From Nitzschia sp. DOCU1 (taxonomy: Eukaryota; Bacillariophyta; Bacillariophyceae; Bacillariales; Bacillariaceae), in the NCBI GenBank assembly GCA_951394045.1, contig OX595992.1:1860001-1924000 (forward strand): a stretch of DNA of 64,000 nt, given 5' to 3'. Both the position numbers and the translations under genes were made by a program. Below the pieces are notes generated by a model. It did no database searches, was not told the origin of the DNA, and saw only the letters and a program-made list of their open reading frames with translations. The stretch's first letter is position 1, and every line of letters starts with the position of its first letter. Positions 38,568 through 48,680 of the stretch are shown in pieces.

Positions 38568-41500
38568 ATGAATCCTCAGAAAAATGGCAAAAATCACTTT
38601 TTGGTGGGACAGGAAATGAACGGTTCCATTGTCGTTTCCTGCGTCGAAACAAAGAGTCCGTCGGGGAATCGTTGGCTGAAAATCCATAGAGAATTCGTAC
38701 TGAAAAATGGGTCGAAGTTTTGGCTCGACAAGTTGGTCAGCCGCGAAAAAGGAGAGGAGACATTGGCAGACTGGCTCAAAGAACAATCTGAGGCCAAGGC
38801 GAAGAAAGAAGCTGCGCAAGCGAAGGCCCGTGACATGGCGAAGCTAAAAATGCATGCTCAAAACGGTGCAAGCCCGTCAACGAAACCCCTTCCTATTCCT
38901 CCTGAAAGAGCAGTGAAAACAAAGGTGGAATTTCCTCCCAAAAAGCACAAACTCCAGCCCTTGGGGAACAAGACAACGGCTTCAAAACATTTGCCGTCAG
39001 GGGGGGATCACACCGCGCCGCCTCTGCCAAAATCGCCACAGAAACAAAAACCCTCCTCGATGCGGGGAGGCCTCTCCCACAACGGCTTCACCGATGTGGA
39101 TAAAAGGCCGAAACAGCCTACCTCCTTACGGCATACGAATTTTGACGATACCGATGACATACACGTTGAAACTCGGCCAATGAAGCCGGCATCCCTCGGA
39201 AAAATCCATGAGAGACGGGATCCGAACGTCGGGACGGGAAAACCCTCTTCGGCCAGGGTTGTCAACTTGAAAGAGCCGGATAGCCCGAAACGTTCTGAGA
39301 AATCCCAAGATGCACGCACGGCCAGACTGCTTGCAAAAGCGGAGGCTGAAGAAAAGGCACGTCGTGCAGGAGAGGATCGCAGGAGAGATGAAGAGAAAAG
39401 GCTCAAAGCAGAGAAACTTGCCAGGCATGAAGCAGAGGAAAAGACGCGCCTTGAAACGGAACGCCTGAGAATCGAGGAGGCAAGGCGAGAAGAAGAAGAA
39501 AAGGCTCGTCGAGAGGAGGAAATTAGACTGCTTGCAAAAGCGGAGGCTGAAGAAAAGGCACGTCGTGAAGAAGATGATCGCAGGAGAGATGAAGAGAAAA
39601 GGCTCAAAGCAGAGAAACTTGCCAGGCATGAAGCAGAGGAAAAGACGCGCCTTGAAACGGAACGCCTGAGAATCGAGGAGGCAAGGCGAGAAGAAGAAGA
39701 AAAGGCTCGTCGGGAGGAGGAAATTAGAATTGCAGAACAAGCTAGACGCGAAGCCGAGGAAATTTTGCTTCGGGAAGAGGAACAACGAAGGATTGAGGAA
39801 GCGAGGCGAGAGGCAGAAGAAAAAGCTCGTCGAGAGGAGGAAAAGAGAATTGCCGAACAATTTAGACAAGATGCGGAAGAGAAGGCTCGTTGTGAAGAGG
39901 AGCTTAGACTTACCGGAGTAGCCAGACAAAAAGCAAGTTCTCGTGGAGAGAATCCAGGTATGAAAGAAGTTCGAAGCTCCTTGCACGACGGCGAAATGGA
40001 AACGGCAACAGAAGCAGTGATGGTCGATGAAGGAGATGACGAAACAACTGGCTCCTCCTCAAGCGGGGCTTCCGCGCACGTGGAACCTCCCATTGAAAAT
40101 GACTATTTACCCGTGCATGGGACAGGCAATGTAATTGCCCAGCTGCCAGACGACACACCATTGATCGAGGGATCGGCGCGGTCGCCTTACGACGAAGTAC
40201 TTGCAGATTCGAGCAGTCGCCTCGGACAGAACGACTCTGACGGCGAAGCCAAAAAGCGACGAAAGAAAAAGAGAGAAAGCAAATCATCGAAGTCTGACGA
40301 GACGAAGCGACGAAAGTCCAAGGAAAAAGACTTTGGAGAGTCTACGTCGAGTAATTTGGACTTCGAGGAATCTACGAAATCTTTGAAGAAAAAGAAGAAG
40401 AAAAAGAAAGAATCGAAAAAATCGAAGGCTGGCAATAATGATCTCGAACAGTCCCAAACAGATCTCAACGCCGACAGCAAGGCTACAAAAAAGAAGGCGA
40501 AGAAAAAGAAGAAAGATAAGGACACCCCGACTTCGCCCCTAAAAGAGAAGAAAGAGGAGGTTGTTTCGAATATCCATTCTTTTCTCGAGGCCATGTTCGA
40601 AGATACTTCAGAAAGACGCTCTGAGGGTGATGAATCCGTCGGTGTCGATTTGGATGGTTCACGAAACATTGGAGCCCCTTTGGCATCCCGGGATTATGAC
40701 TCTGACGGATCGGCCGAGTTTTACATAGATCCATCGCTCCTTGACCATCCATTAGACAACTACAGCTCCGACGAGCCTCCCTCTGACAATGACGACGATT
40801 TCGAATATGCACGTGTGGCTGGTGTGAACGACTTTGATGGCAGTGCATTGGGATTGAGTCAACGACCATCCGTAAACCGCGACCCAAAGCGTATTATCGA
40901 AACTCAAGCCGACATCGTGGATCCGGAAAGTGAAATTCGTGATGATCTTGACGAGAATCATGACGGTTTGAAAGAACCCATCAATTTCTCATCACTGGAT
41001 GAAGTCAAAGATTCGTTTCCTACATTTGCCAAGATCATGGGTGTATGGGTTGAGCGGGAGAATAAATTGCTTTACAAAACTCCTTTAGAAACGGTCGCTA
41101 AAAGGAGCGGAACGAAAAAGGAGGTAGCGGTGCCAACCAGTCCCGAGGCGCCTTCGCTTGGCAGCATGGTCAGAAAGTGGGAAGCGAAATTCGTGAAGGA
41201 AGAGCCAGAACGCAATGATATCGCGCCAAGAAAGCTAAAGAATGTCTGGGCGGAAAAGCTCGAATTCACCAAACCATTTACAAAGCCATCTCATAAGAAA
41301 TCAGCCGATGAAATCAAGCTTATCGAAGACACTGTGGAGAAGAGCTTTGCCTTCAAAGATTTGACACCGGATGAGATGGCACCTATTGTGGATGCATTCG
41401 AGCGTATCGAGTATGAGATGGGTGACACGATCGGTGACCAAGGGGAGCCAGAGAATTTCTACTCTATCGTTCAGAGTGGATTGGTCGACTTCCACAGCGA

Positions 41501-43471
41501 CGGACGCAAGGTGGGTACAGCTGTCCCAGGAGACGCGTTCGGAGAACTTGCCTTGCTATACAGCGCTCCGCGACCTGCCGAAGCCAAGGCTGCTGGGCAT
41601 CAAACAGTTCTCTTGCAAATCGATCAGACGAATTTTCGTCATATCATGAGGGAGCAAATGATCCGATCGGAAGAGGAAAAACTGAAGTTGTTGCAGTCTG
41701 TCGAAGTGTTCAGCAACCTAGACGAACCCGACCTTCGCCAGCTTGGCTCCGCCATGGTCCCCCACAAGTTCTGTAAGGGTGACAACTTATCGTCCACTTT
41801 TGCGGAAGCGCCATTCTGTCTCGTTCAGCAAGGTTCAGTTACAGCGACCGATGCTCAGATTGGCCCCGGGCAGTACTTTGGTGAAGAATCTATTTTGTCT
41901 TCCAAGGAGACAAAAGTCGAGATAACGGCAACGTCAGATGGGCTCGCCTTCACGATTGATCGAGCCGGTTTTGAGAAAGTATTTGGGGACTTTGACAGGG
42001 TATTAACGAAGTATCAAGACAAACAGACATTGGTACGTAGCCAGAAGAAAAGGCGGCAATAAGGTCCTATCTGTACCCTCACAGTCGTTTGTATTTTCCG
42101 GCTGTAGGCATCCATTCGGGCAATCAGGGCCGCAAAACTAGAAGACGACCAGCTCGACACATTGGTACGACAGATATCAGAGGTGAAGTTTAAAGCGGGA
42201 ACACAGATTTTCGAATTCAATGCGAAAATGCCACCTGCGCTTTACCTCGTCCGTTCCGGTAAAGTCACGATTGTGAAGAAAAATGGTGAAGAGAGAACTG
42301 TAATGCCGGGAGAGTATTTCGGCGAAGAATATATGTTTTTCACATCGAAACAGTCGAAGGACATTGTTCCGGACTATGTAGTTGTCAAGTACTCTGCTGT
42401 CGCCTTGGAAGAGGCAGTTTGTGGCGTGTTGCCACTGCACGAGGTTGGCATAGTCTCCGGACGTATCCAAGCGATTCAAGATATTGAATCTACCCAGAAT
42501 ATTGCCCTTGATGATTTGGAACGCCATCGCATCCTAGGCGAGGGACAATTCGGAGTTGTCTGGCTGGTCACCGTTAGGAACATGGAGGATGATCCTTATG
42601 CTTTGAAGATTCAATACATCGACGATCCCTGCCGTGACGATCCCGCTGCATGTATCAGGGAGGAAATCAAAATGATGCGATCCATACAGCACCCATTCAT
42701 CATTCAAGTGATCAACACGTACGAGGAGGAAGAAGCAATATCCATGCTGCTCAGTTTGGCTCCAGGAGGTGAACTTTTCGATATTCTGCACCGACAGGAT
42801 GTGAACGGCTGGTGGGTTTCTGGCTTGGCGGAACCCATCGCCAAATTTTACTCAATGGTTGTGGCAGATACCCTTGCGTTCATGCATCGACAAAATTATG
42901 TTTATCGCGATTTGAAACCGGAGAACATTTTGATCGATAAGGACGGATATCCCGTTTTAACGGATTTTGGTTTCGGTACGTTTTCGTTTGCATCCTTGAG
43001 ATATATGAGTCTCTGTTATCCTCATCACTCAAATTCCATCCCGCAGTGAAAAAGCTTGAGGACGGGAAGACCTATACTTTTTGCGGGACGCCAAACTATG
43101 TAGCTCCGGAGGTTGTTCTAAACATTGGCCACGACACTAGTGCGGACAACTGGAGTTTGGGTGTGCTGATTTACGAGCTGATTGATGGGGCCAACCCCTT
43201 CTGGGAAGATGGAATGGATCAGCAGACGCTTTACGAGTTGATCGCCTATGGGCTTCATCCTCCGATCAGCCGAAAAAAGTGCTCGAAGGCCGGGCGAGAC
43301 TTAATTGGTCGCCTGCTAGAAAAGGATCCAAGCAAGCGCATTGGTACTTTCAGAGAAAAGGACATTCTTGAGCACAAGTGGTTTCGCGACTTTGACATCA
43401 GGGAGCTTCGAGAAAAGGTTATCAAGGCGCCATGGGTGCCGGACAAGATTCGCCTGGAAGATGATCAATAA
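38568..43471 (+). CDS. Cyclic-nucleotide-dependent AGC protein kinase with a long coiled coil
   Basis: Exons 38568-42032, 42108-42975 and 43047-43471, about 1585 residues. About residues 240-450 form a highly charged E/R/K coiled coil, followed by Lys/Ser-rich low complexity and an acidic region. Three cyclic-nucleotide-binding domains follow: A (about 928-1040, with cassette FGELALLYSAPRPA, including the ligand Arg), B (about 1041-1155, degenerate cassette) and C (about 1180-1280, FGEEYMFF, no Arg). The kinase (about 1290-1560) has GEGQFGVV, ALK, YRDLKPEN, DFGFG and CGTPNYVAPE, the AGC/PKG pattern. Having regulatory and catalytic parts in one chain resembles PKG, and multiple binding domains recall alveolate PKG. 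Whether it binds cGMP or cAMP cannot be read from sequence. The introns restore the frame at both junctions. Confidence 0.9.
39324..39725 (+). repeat. 201-bp tandem duplication in the kinase coiled coil
   Basis: 39324-39524 and 39525-39725 are nearly identical, giving a repeated 67-residue block that starts RLLAKAEAEEKARR. A few differences cluster near the start (AGEDR versus EEDDR). The duplication is in frame and lengthens the coiled coil. Confidence 0.9.
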
Positions 43472-43929
43472 TGGAAGCATCCCCCAGCACATCGCACGTT
43501 TTCTAATTTGGGCTGTCTCGAGCCCGGAACGTAAGTACTCTAGATGCCAGCAAGGAGCCCGTGAGATTGCGCACTACGTGAGAAAACTTGCCACGGTGTT
43601 GGGATTGCGAGATCAGCTACTCTTCGCCGCTTCAGTCTGTTGCAACTCCATAAGCTACTCGTGGTTGTTTTTATCTTATCGTAGACCTACCCGGCCGATA
43701 GCTAATGGGTAAAAAGAATGCGAAGAAACTATAAAATTAGGACAGGTGAAAATGAATGAACCAATGGAAGAAGGTCTGGACCGGGATATCCCCGCTCAAC
43801 AACAGACAATAAGCTACGGCAAACCGGTAGATAAGAAGCAATACACGCAAAACTGGCAGGCGAATTTGAGGCAAAACATGATGACCGACATTTGACTAAA
43901 AATTATTCCATGCAAAACTGTCGAGAATC
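43472..43929. other. Intergenic, convergent genes
   Basis: 3' region between the kinase and a minus-strand hypothetical gene. No convincing coding or repeat sequence is seen. Confidence 0.4.
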
Positions 43930-44355
43930 TCATGCCGACCTTGCAAGCCCGCTCATTCGTCTCTCGGGTGGCTGACGTCCCAAATTGAGCTGAGGGCTGG
44001 AAATACCTTTCTCGTTGGGTTCGATACTTGTCGTCAGGGCTCGCAATCGGGCCATGGCTTCTTCTTGCCGTTCGTTTTCAAGGTCCCGTTGTCTCTTCAG
44101 TCGTTGGAGAACTGAACCATCGCGCATTCTGTCAAGCGCAGCGCTAACACTGTGCGTTTGCGGTTTTGAGAGTAGCTTGCTATGGTGGCCAATAGGCGCT
44201 ACATTTTCTGAAAAGGTCGGGGGGCACAGATTTTCAAGGTTGCTCAGCACACGTCGAGACAAAGTCGTGATAGCCCGCTTGTTCCGCGGAGTTTGTGGCT
44301 CGCAGTCAAACGGATTGACAAGGACTCTTTGCTGTGGTGTCTCGAAGCTGATCAT
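43930..44355 (-). CDS. Small hypothetical protein
   Basis: 141 residues from the ATG at 44355; an upstream in-frame ATG at 44415 would add 20. It is basic, with RVLVNPFDCEPQTPRNKR near the N-terminus and a predicted charged helix (RLKRQRDLENERQEEAMARL). No domain is recognised. The antisense ORF at 44015-44518 is of similar length, so coding status rests on composition and the helix, not homology. Confidence 0.45.
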   Translation of the reverse strand: MISFETPQQRVLVNPFDCEPQTPRNKRAITTLSRRVLSNLENLCPPTFSENVAPIGHHSKLLSKPQTHSVSAALDRMRDGSVLQRLKRQRDLENERQEEAMARLRALTTSIEPNEKGISSPQLNLGRQPPERRMSGLARSA

Positions 44356-44415
44356 CGTGAGAGAACGGACACTTTGTATCACTTTCACAGGGAGGCAGAG
44401 GGAGGAAAGATACAA

Positions 44416-45057
44416 TAATATGTCAGCGTTTGAGCATTACAACAACATCAAACACCTTGAGCGCGTTGTGCCCTTTTTTCGCATCGCATACGATACTGTC
44501 ATCACACCCACGCCATAGTTTTCATCGACGGCGACCCCGCCCGGGCAGGTGCGTACTATACCTGCCTGGAAGACCGTCATAAATAATATTTTAGATGGCA
44601 CCAGGCATATGTCCTTTTCGCGAATCCGCCGAGGTGGCGATCTTGGAAAAGAGGAAAGGGCTTATTATTTTGTTTTCGTGGGAGCAGCCACTCTACAGTA
44701 CCGCTCGGTATCGTGCGTAGTACGGTACCTGGTAGTGCACGTACTATACCAGGTACCTGGTATCGTACGATACCGTATGGTTTGATCCTTTGATATCCAT
44801 CACAGTACAGACAGTACAGTCAGACAGACAGACAGACAGACAGACAGTCAGTGCGTGGACCGCGATTTCAGATTGCGTGCAAAATGAATATACTCTAGTA
44901 CCTATCTATTCTATTCTATGTTATATTTTAGTCCTACTCGCAAACGCAATGACGGCAACAAACAATGGCCACGTGAAGCAGTTATGATCCTGCCTTGACT
45001 GCCTCATGGTTCAACATTTTCTTCTCCAGTTCCTGATAGTTGTCAATAAGGAGGGAA
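44416..45057. promoter_or_regulatory. Divergent intergenic region with nested palindromes
   Basis: Contains ATACCAGGTACCTGGTAT (44746-44763, perfect 18-nt palindrome) overlapping GGTATCGTACGATACC (44759-44774, perfect 16-nt palindrome). GTACTATACC occurs at 44553 and 44741. A (CAGA)n microsatellite lies at 44821-44847. No gene is seen. Confidence 0.6.
44821..44847. repeat. (CAGA)n microsatellite
   Basis: Six to seven tandem CAGA units about 210 bp upstream of the glycosyltransferase start codon. Confidence 0.85.
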
Positions 45058-46611
45058 ATGATTCGTCGTCCACATCACAAGATCGCGACCTTCTCTTTGT
45101 GGCTTTCGCTGTTTACTAGCCAGTTCGTAAGAGCAGATCCAGAAGCATTGATTAACGGAGTCGTAGATTTACCGAAGGACGCTCATCTTTCGGCCGGGAC
45201 TCTTCCTGTCGAGCTGCTGACTGAAGCTGAATGCACGTGCGGTAGCTCCTCGGCGAGGAGCGTGGATAAGAATCAAGAGGAAGCTAAGATATTCTATTTG
45301 GTGGGAATCCACAACAACCGCACCTTGGACGATGCCTTGTTTCTCTTCCGAGGCATCCGAGACGCTCGCAACACGATCTTGATTCACATAGACACCAAAT
45401 TCGACTTTCAGAACTATGAGACATCAGTGTTGCGTCGAGAAGTAGAGGCCTGTCCGTGCGGGAGTCACGTGGAAGTAGCATCGGTACACAATGCTAAGTG
45501 GAGCAGCTGGTCCATGAACTTGCCTACATTGTGGGGCATGGAGAAGGCCGTCAATGAATATCGAGGGAAGTGGGACGTATTCATCAACTTGAGTGGCGAT
45601 TCGCTACCAGTCTACAAACCTGATCGAATCGCCCAGCTTTTCGGAGGGCCCTTGAAAGGTATCAACTTCATAACTTCCTCTGCCTGTGAGACGGGATTGA
45701 CCCCGACCCCCATCACCGCCTTCCCCAAAACTTGGCACAAGAGAAGCCACTACTCGAACCACCCGGCTTTGCTGGACTACACAGACGACGACGGGACGAA
45801 GCATTACAACGTTTCATTGACTACGTATTTTGGAAGCCAATGGATGGCACTTCTACCTGATTGGTGCGAGTTCCTTGTCAGCGAACTCAAGCGGCCCGAA
45901 AGTCTGCCGAGCAAGTTTCGAGATCACTTGATTGCCACGAAGAAGCTCATGACCGACGAAACTTTCATTCCTACTCTTATCATGTATTTGCGACCCGAAA
46001 CTTCGCCTCGAGTCAATTCAGACTACAGTCTAGTTATTCCAGACAAAGAAGGAGTCATCGATCCGCTCAAGATTTATGCCATCCGATATGAACGCATGGA
46101 TGAACATGTTCCAAGCTCAACTGGCTGGTTCCCGTCTGAGCAGCGCTATGAGGTGCCCGATTCTTCAGGGGTGGAAAAACCCAAAGCATGGGGTCCCTAT
46201 TACTTGGGTGTTTACGACCTTGCAAATATCCGACAATCTGGGGCGCTCTTCATCAGAAAAGTCGCGACGGCTGTGGACCCCAACATTTTTCTTTTGCTGC
46301 CGGTAGACGGCCCAAGAAACATTCCGCCGATTGCTTGGCCGAAGGAAGTCAAGTTGAGCCCTGTCCCCAATTGGGAAAAGAAGTTGGTTGCCATGAAAGA
46401 GAAGTTCTTGCAGGAGAAAGAACTCAAGTCGGCTGAGGTTACTCAAACGTCACAGGACGACGAAGTTGATCCGCAGAATGAAGATGGAGACAACGATGAC
46501 GCTGAGATCACAGAGCAGGAAGAGGATGGCAATGCAAGTGACGATGACATGGGATCAAATCTCCCTCAAGAACTACGCCCAAAATTTGACGGCGAAGGTC
46601 AACAATTATGA
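45058..46611 (+). CDS. GT14-type glycosyltransferase (core-2/I-branching or xylosyltransferase-like)
   Basis: 517 residues from the ATG at 45058, which opens on a hydrophobic signal or anchor (about 8-25), so the enzyme should enter the secretory pathway and act in the Golgi. The family order is present: FYLVGIHNN, ILIHIDTKFD, VHNAKWSSWSM, VFINLSGDSLPVYKP (the NLSG-D/DFPL block of GT14), GSQWMALLPDWCEF, and MTDETFIPTLIMYL with the conserved Asp-Glu. The C-terminal 60 residues are very acidic and probably disordered, an addition not typical of the family. Acceptor and sugar cannot be told apart from sequence; UDP-xylose or UDP-GlcNAc are the usual donors. Confidence 0.88.
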   Translation: MIRRPHHKIATFSLWLSLFTSQFVRADPEALINGVVDLPKDAHLSAGTLPVELLTEAECTCGSSSARSVDKNQEEAKIFYLVGIHNNRTLDDALFLFRGIRDARNTILIHIDTKFDFQNYETSVLRREVEACPCGSHVEVASVHNAKWSSWSMNLPTLWGMEKAVNEYRGKWDVFINLSGDSLPVYKPDRIAQLFGGPLKGINFITSSACETGLTPTPITAFPKTWHKRSHYSNHPALLDYTDDDGTKHYNVSLTTYFGSQWMALLPDWCEFLVSELKRPESLPSKFRDHLIATKKLMTDETFIPTLIMYLRPETSPRVNSDYSLVIPDKEGVIDPLKIYAIRYERMDEHVPSSTGWFPSEQRYEVPDSSGVEKPKAWGPYYLGVYDLANIRQSGALFIRKVATAVDPNIFLLLPVDGPRNIPPIAWPKEVKLSPVPNWEKKLVAMKEKFLQEKELKSAEVTQTSQDDEVDPQNEDGDNDDAEITEQEEDGNASDDDMGSNLPQELRPKFDGEGQQL

Positions 46612-46967
46612 TTGTCGAGCCGAACAAGATGGAAATCTATATTATTACGAGGCCTATCGAACGGCGCCCTTTTGACCGTATTTTAGTATTATAGCTAAGG
46701 TATGAAGTACGTTTTCGAGAACATGATTCTTGACCAGACCTGGCGTCACCGCACTGGTGGGCAGGCCGATTGCCAACAAATCATCGGGGGCAGAAGAGGC
46801 CTCCGGTCCTCACTGCATTTAAGACTAGCCAACAATCGCGTTGCTAGGGCGTTTCCGTTAGAGAGCCGGGCTCGGACGAATCTCAGTTCTCCTCGAACCA
46901 GTACGCATCGTTGACTCGATGTCGCTTCGGTACGTTTGGCCGCCAACATGCATCCTCGAATGGGTCT
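46612..46967. other. Intergenic, convergent 3' ends
   Basis: Short region between the glycosyltransferase and the DUF6824 gene. No support for a gene or repeat. Confidence 0.4.
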
Positions 46968-48115
46968 TCAATCAATGATATTACCTTTGACTGCGATTTC
47001 GCTCCAGATCTTTGCATTGCACCTCAAATGGTGGTCGCAAGCACTTGTTACAGGTCGTAGCGCTGAGAATGTATCGTGGTTATCGCCTGGACCCTTGGTT
47101 CGGCCAGAAGCGACTTGTTTCTCACAAGATGTTTTCGCGGAAGACAAGCCGAGCCGCTCCATGTAATCAGCGAAGAGGTTTTCGGCTGCCGCAAACCCTG
47201 GTGGACCCCAGCTGAGCACGGGGGGTCTAGTTGCTTTTGGTGGACTCGTGTCAGCTACTCTTTCGCCAAGCGGTCCGATGCCCGAACTTTGCATGGTGCC
47301 CTCGTATTCTTGGTGTCCAAATTCAACCACAGTCGCCTCTCCCCCCGTTGAAGCTTGAAGAGCCATTTTATTGAGGGGACTATCGTCCAAGCTGGACCCT
47401 TCATCATCGTCGTCGTCGGACTCTTCGAACTTTTCCGCACACTCTTCCAGTGACTTCTTCCAATCTTCCTCTATTACAGTATTGTGCACTGTATCTGCGT
47501 GGACCTCAGCTCGGCGCTTCTTTCCTGTGTCGAAGACGTGTTTCGCCTTGTCATCGCTGAACGTTTTGTGCGCGGATGATACGTCCTCCGCTAGCATAAA
47601 AGGCGGAGCCGCTTGTTCCGGTTCTTTCCGCTTCGTGCTCTTTGCCGATGCATGTGCCTCGTCCTTTGAGACTCGAGACCTCAACTTGATTGCATCGCGT
47701 AGCGCATGCCCCACCTACAAGAGTGTGAGTAGTCAGATTGAGGATAGAAGCGGTGCGAGAGTATTTTGGAAACTGGTGCACCCACCTTTTCTCTTGAAAT
47801 TTTGTCTCCGACTTCGTACCATCGTCCACTGACTGCGTCTTTCCTTATGAAACCCCCACGGCCGTCAACCCGACACTCTCTTATTGCGTCCACAATGCCA
47901 GTGACAACCATCGACCTCTCGTGTTTAGAATTTGCCCTCGAGTATGTCTCAAGATTGTTGTCAATGCAAACTCGAAAGCGTCTATTCCCAATATGCTCAT
48001 AGCTGTCTTTGCCGCCCTGGCAAATGATATCCCAGTTGCCCGGTTCGAATTCGGCATCTAAAGGTTCAATCCTTTCAAGGTCTTTGCACAAATCCAGCCG
48101 GCCTCGGTCAACCAT
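46968..48115 (-). CDS. DUF6824-domain protein
   Basis: Exon 1 is 48115-47786, the intron is 71 nt (GTGGGT to TTGTAG), and exon 2 is 47714-46968, giving 358 residues. Residues about 25-118 match the DUF6824 pattern known to me from many diatom proteins: DIICQGGKDSYEHIGNRRFR, a conserved Tyr and Lys, IVDAIR, a GG-F turn, then W-V and a helix ending in ALRDAI. The splice joins ISREK to VGHALRDAI and so completes the domain. The rest is polar, with an acidic run (ESDDDDDEG) and no second domain. The molecular function of DUF6824 is not known to me; a DNA-binding role has been suggested from its composition but is unproven. Confidence 0.8.
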
Positions 48116-48680
48116 CGTTTACTGGCCCTTGTCTGGCACTGGTTCGAGGTGGTGCTTTTTTCACAGATAGTAATTCACTGCTTGTGATGGCTCCTCCGAA
48201 GGTTGGAGTTCAACGCAAACTTACAGTGTGTCGACAGAAAGAGACGGTACTATGAAAAGAAGAGGAAGACTATGTACCCGGTATTGATTGTTCAAGAGTT
48301 TTGTGCCCCCCTCGACGCGAAGCGGCAGCACGAAGTCGACAGGCGCAACGAAAGTGTTTTTCGTTGTGGTCGTCGCCGCGGAGATGAGAAGGATGGTGTC
48401 ATATACATATATATATATTGTATTTACATATGATTGTTCATTAATCTATATCTTCGTCGCATTCTCATGCACGGCCGGCGTCTCTCGTGGACGCACATGC
48501 ACGGTCGCCAAGTTTTTCATGGATCTCCCTGTTAACCATGGTGATGATGATATGGCGTCTCAGTATCCGGTCCGCAATGATATCCCGTTCCCGTAGCGTA
48601 GTGAATACAGGTAAAAACGGCCGATCGCCCTCAGAATTCTACTTCATAGCTCCTAACCCAGCTAGAGAAAGTCAGTGAAC
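48116..48680. promoter_or_regulatory. Divergent intergenic region, DUF6824 gene / DOCK gene
   Basis: Shared promoter region of about 560 bp. It contains a short (AT/AC)n tract at about 48402-48420. No RNA gene is recognised. Confidence 0.45.

Noticed and set aside
39008..40093. 361-codon antisense ORF over the kinase coiled coil
   Set aside because: Ser/Arg/Leu-rich complement of the repetitive Glu/Arg/Lys coding sequence; no independent evidence.
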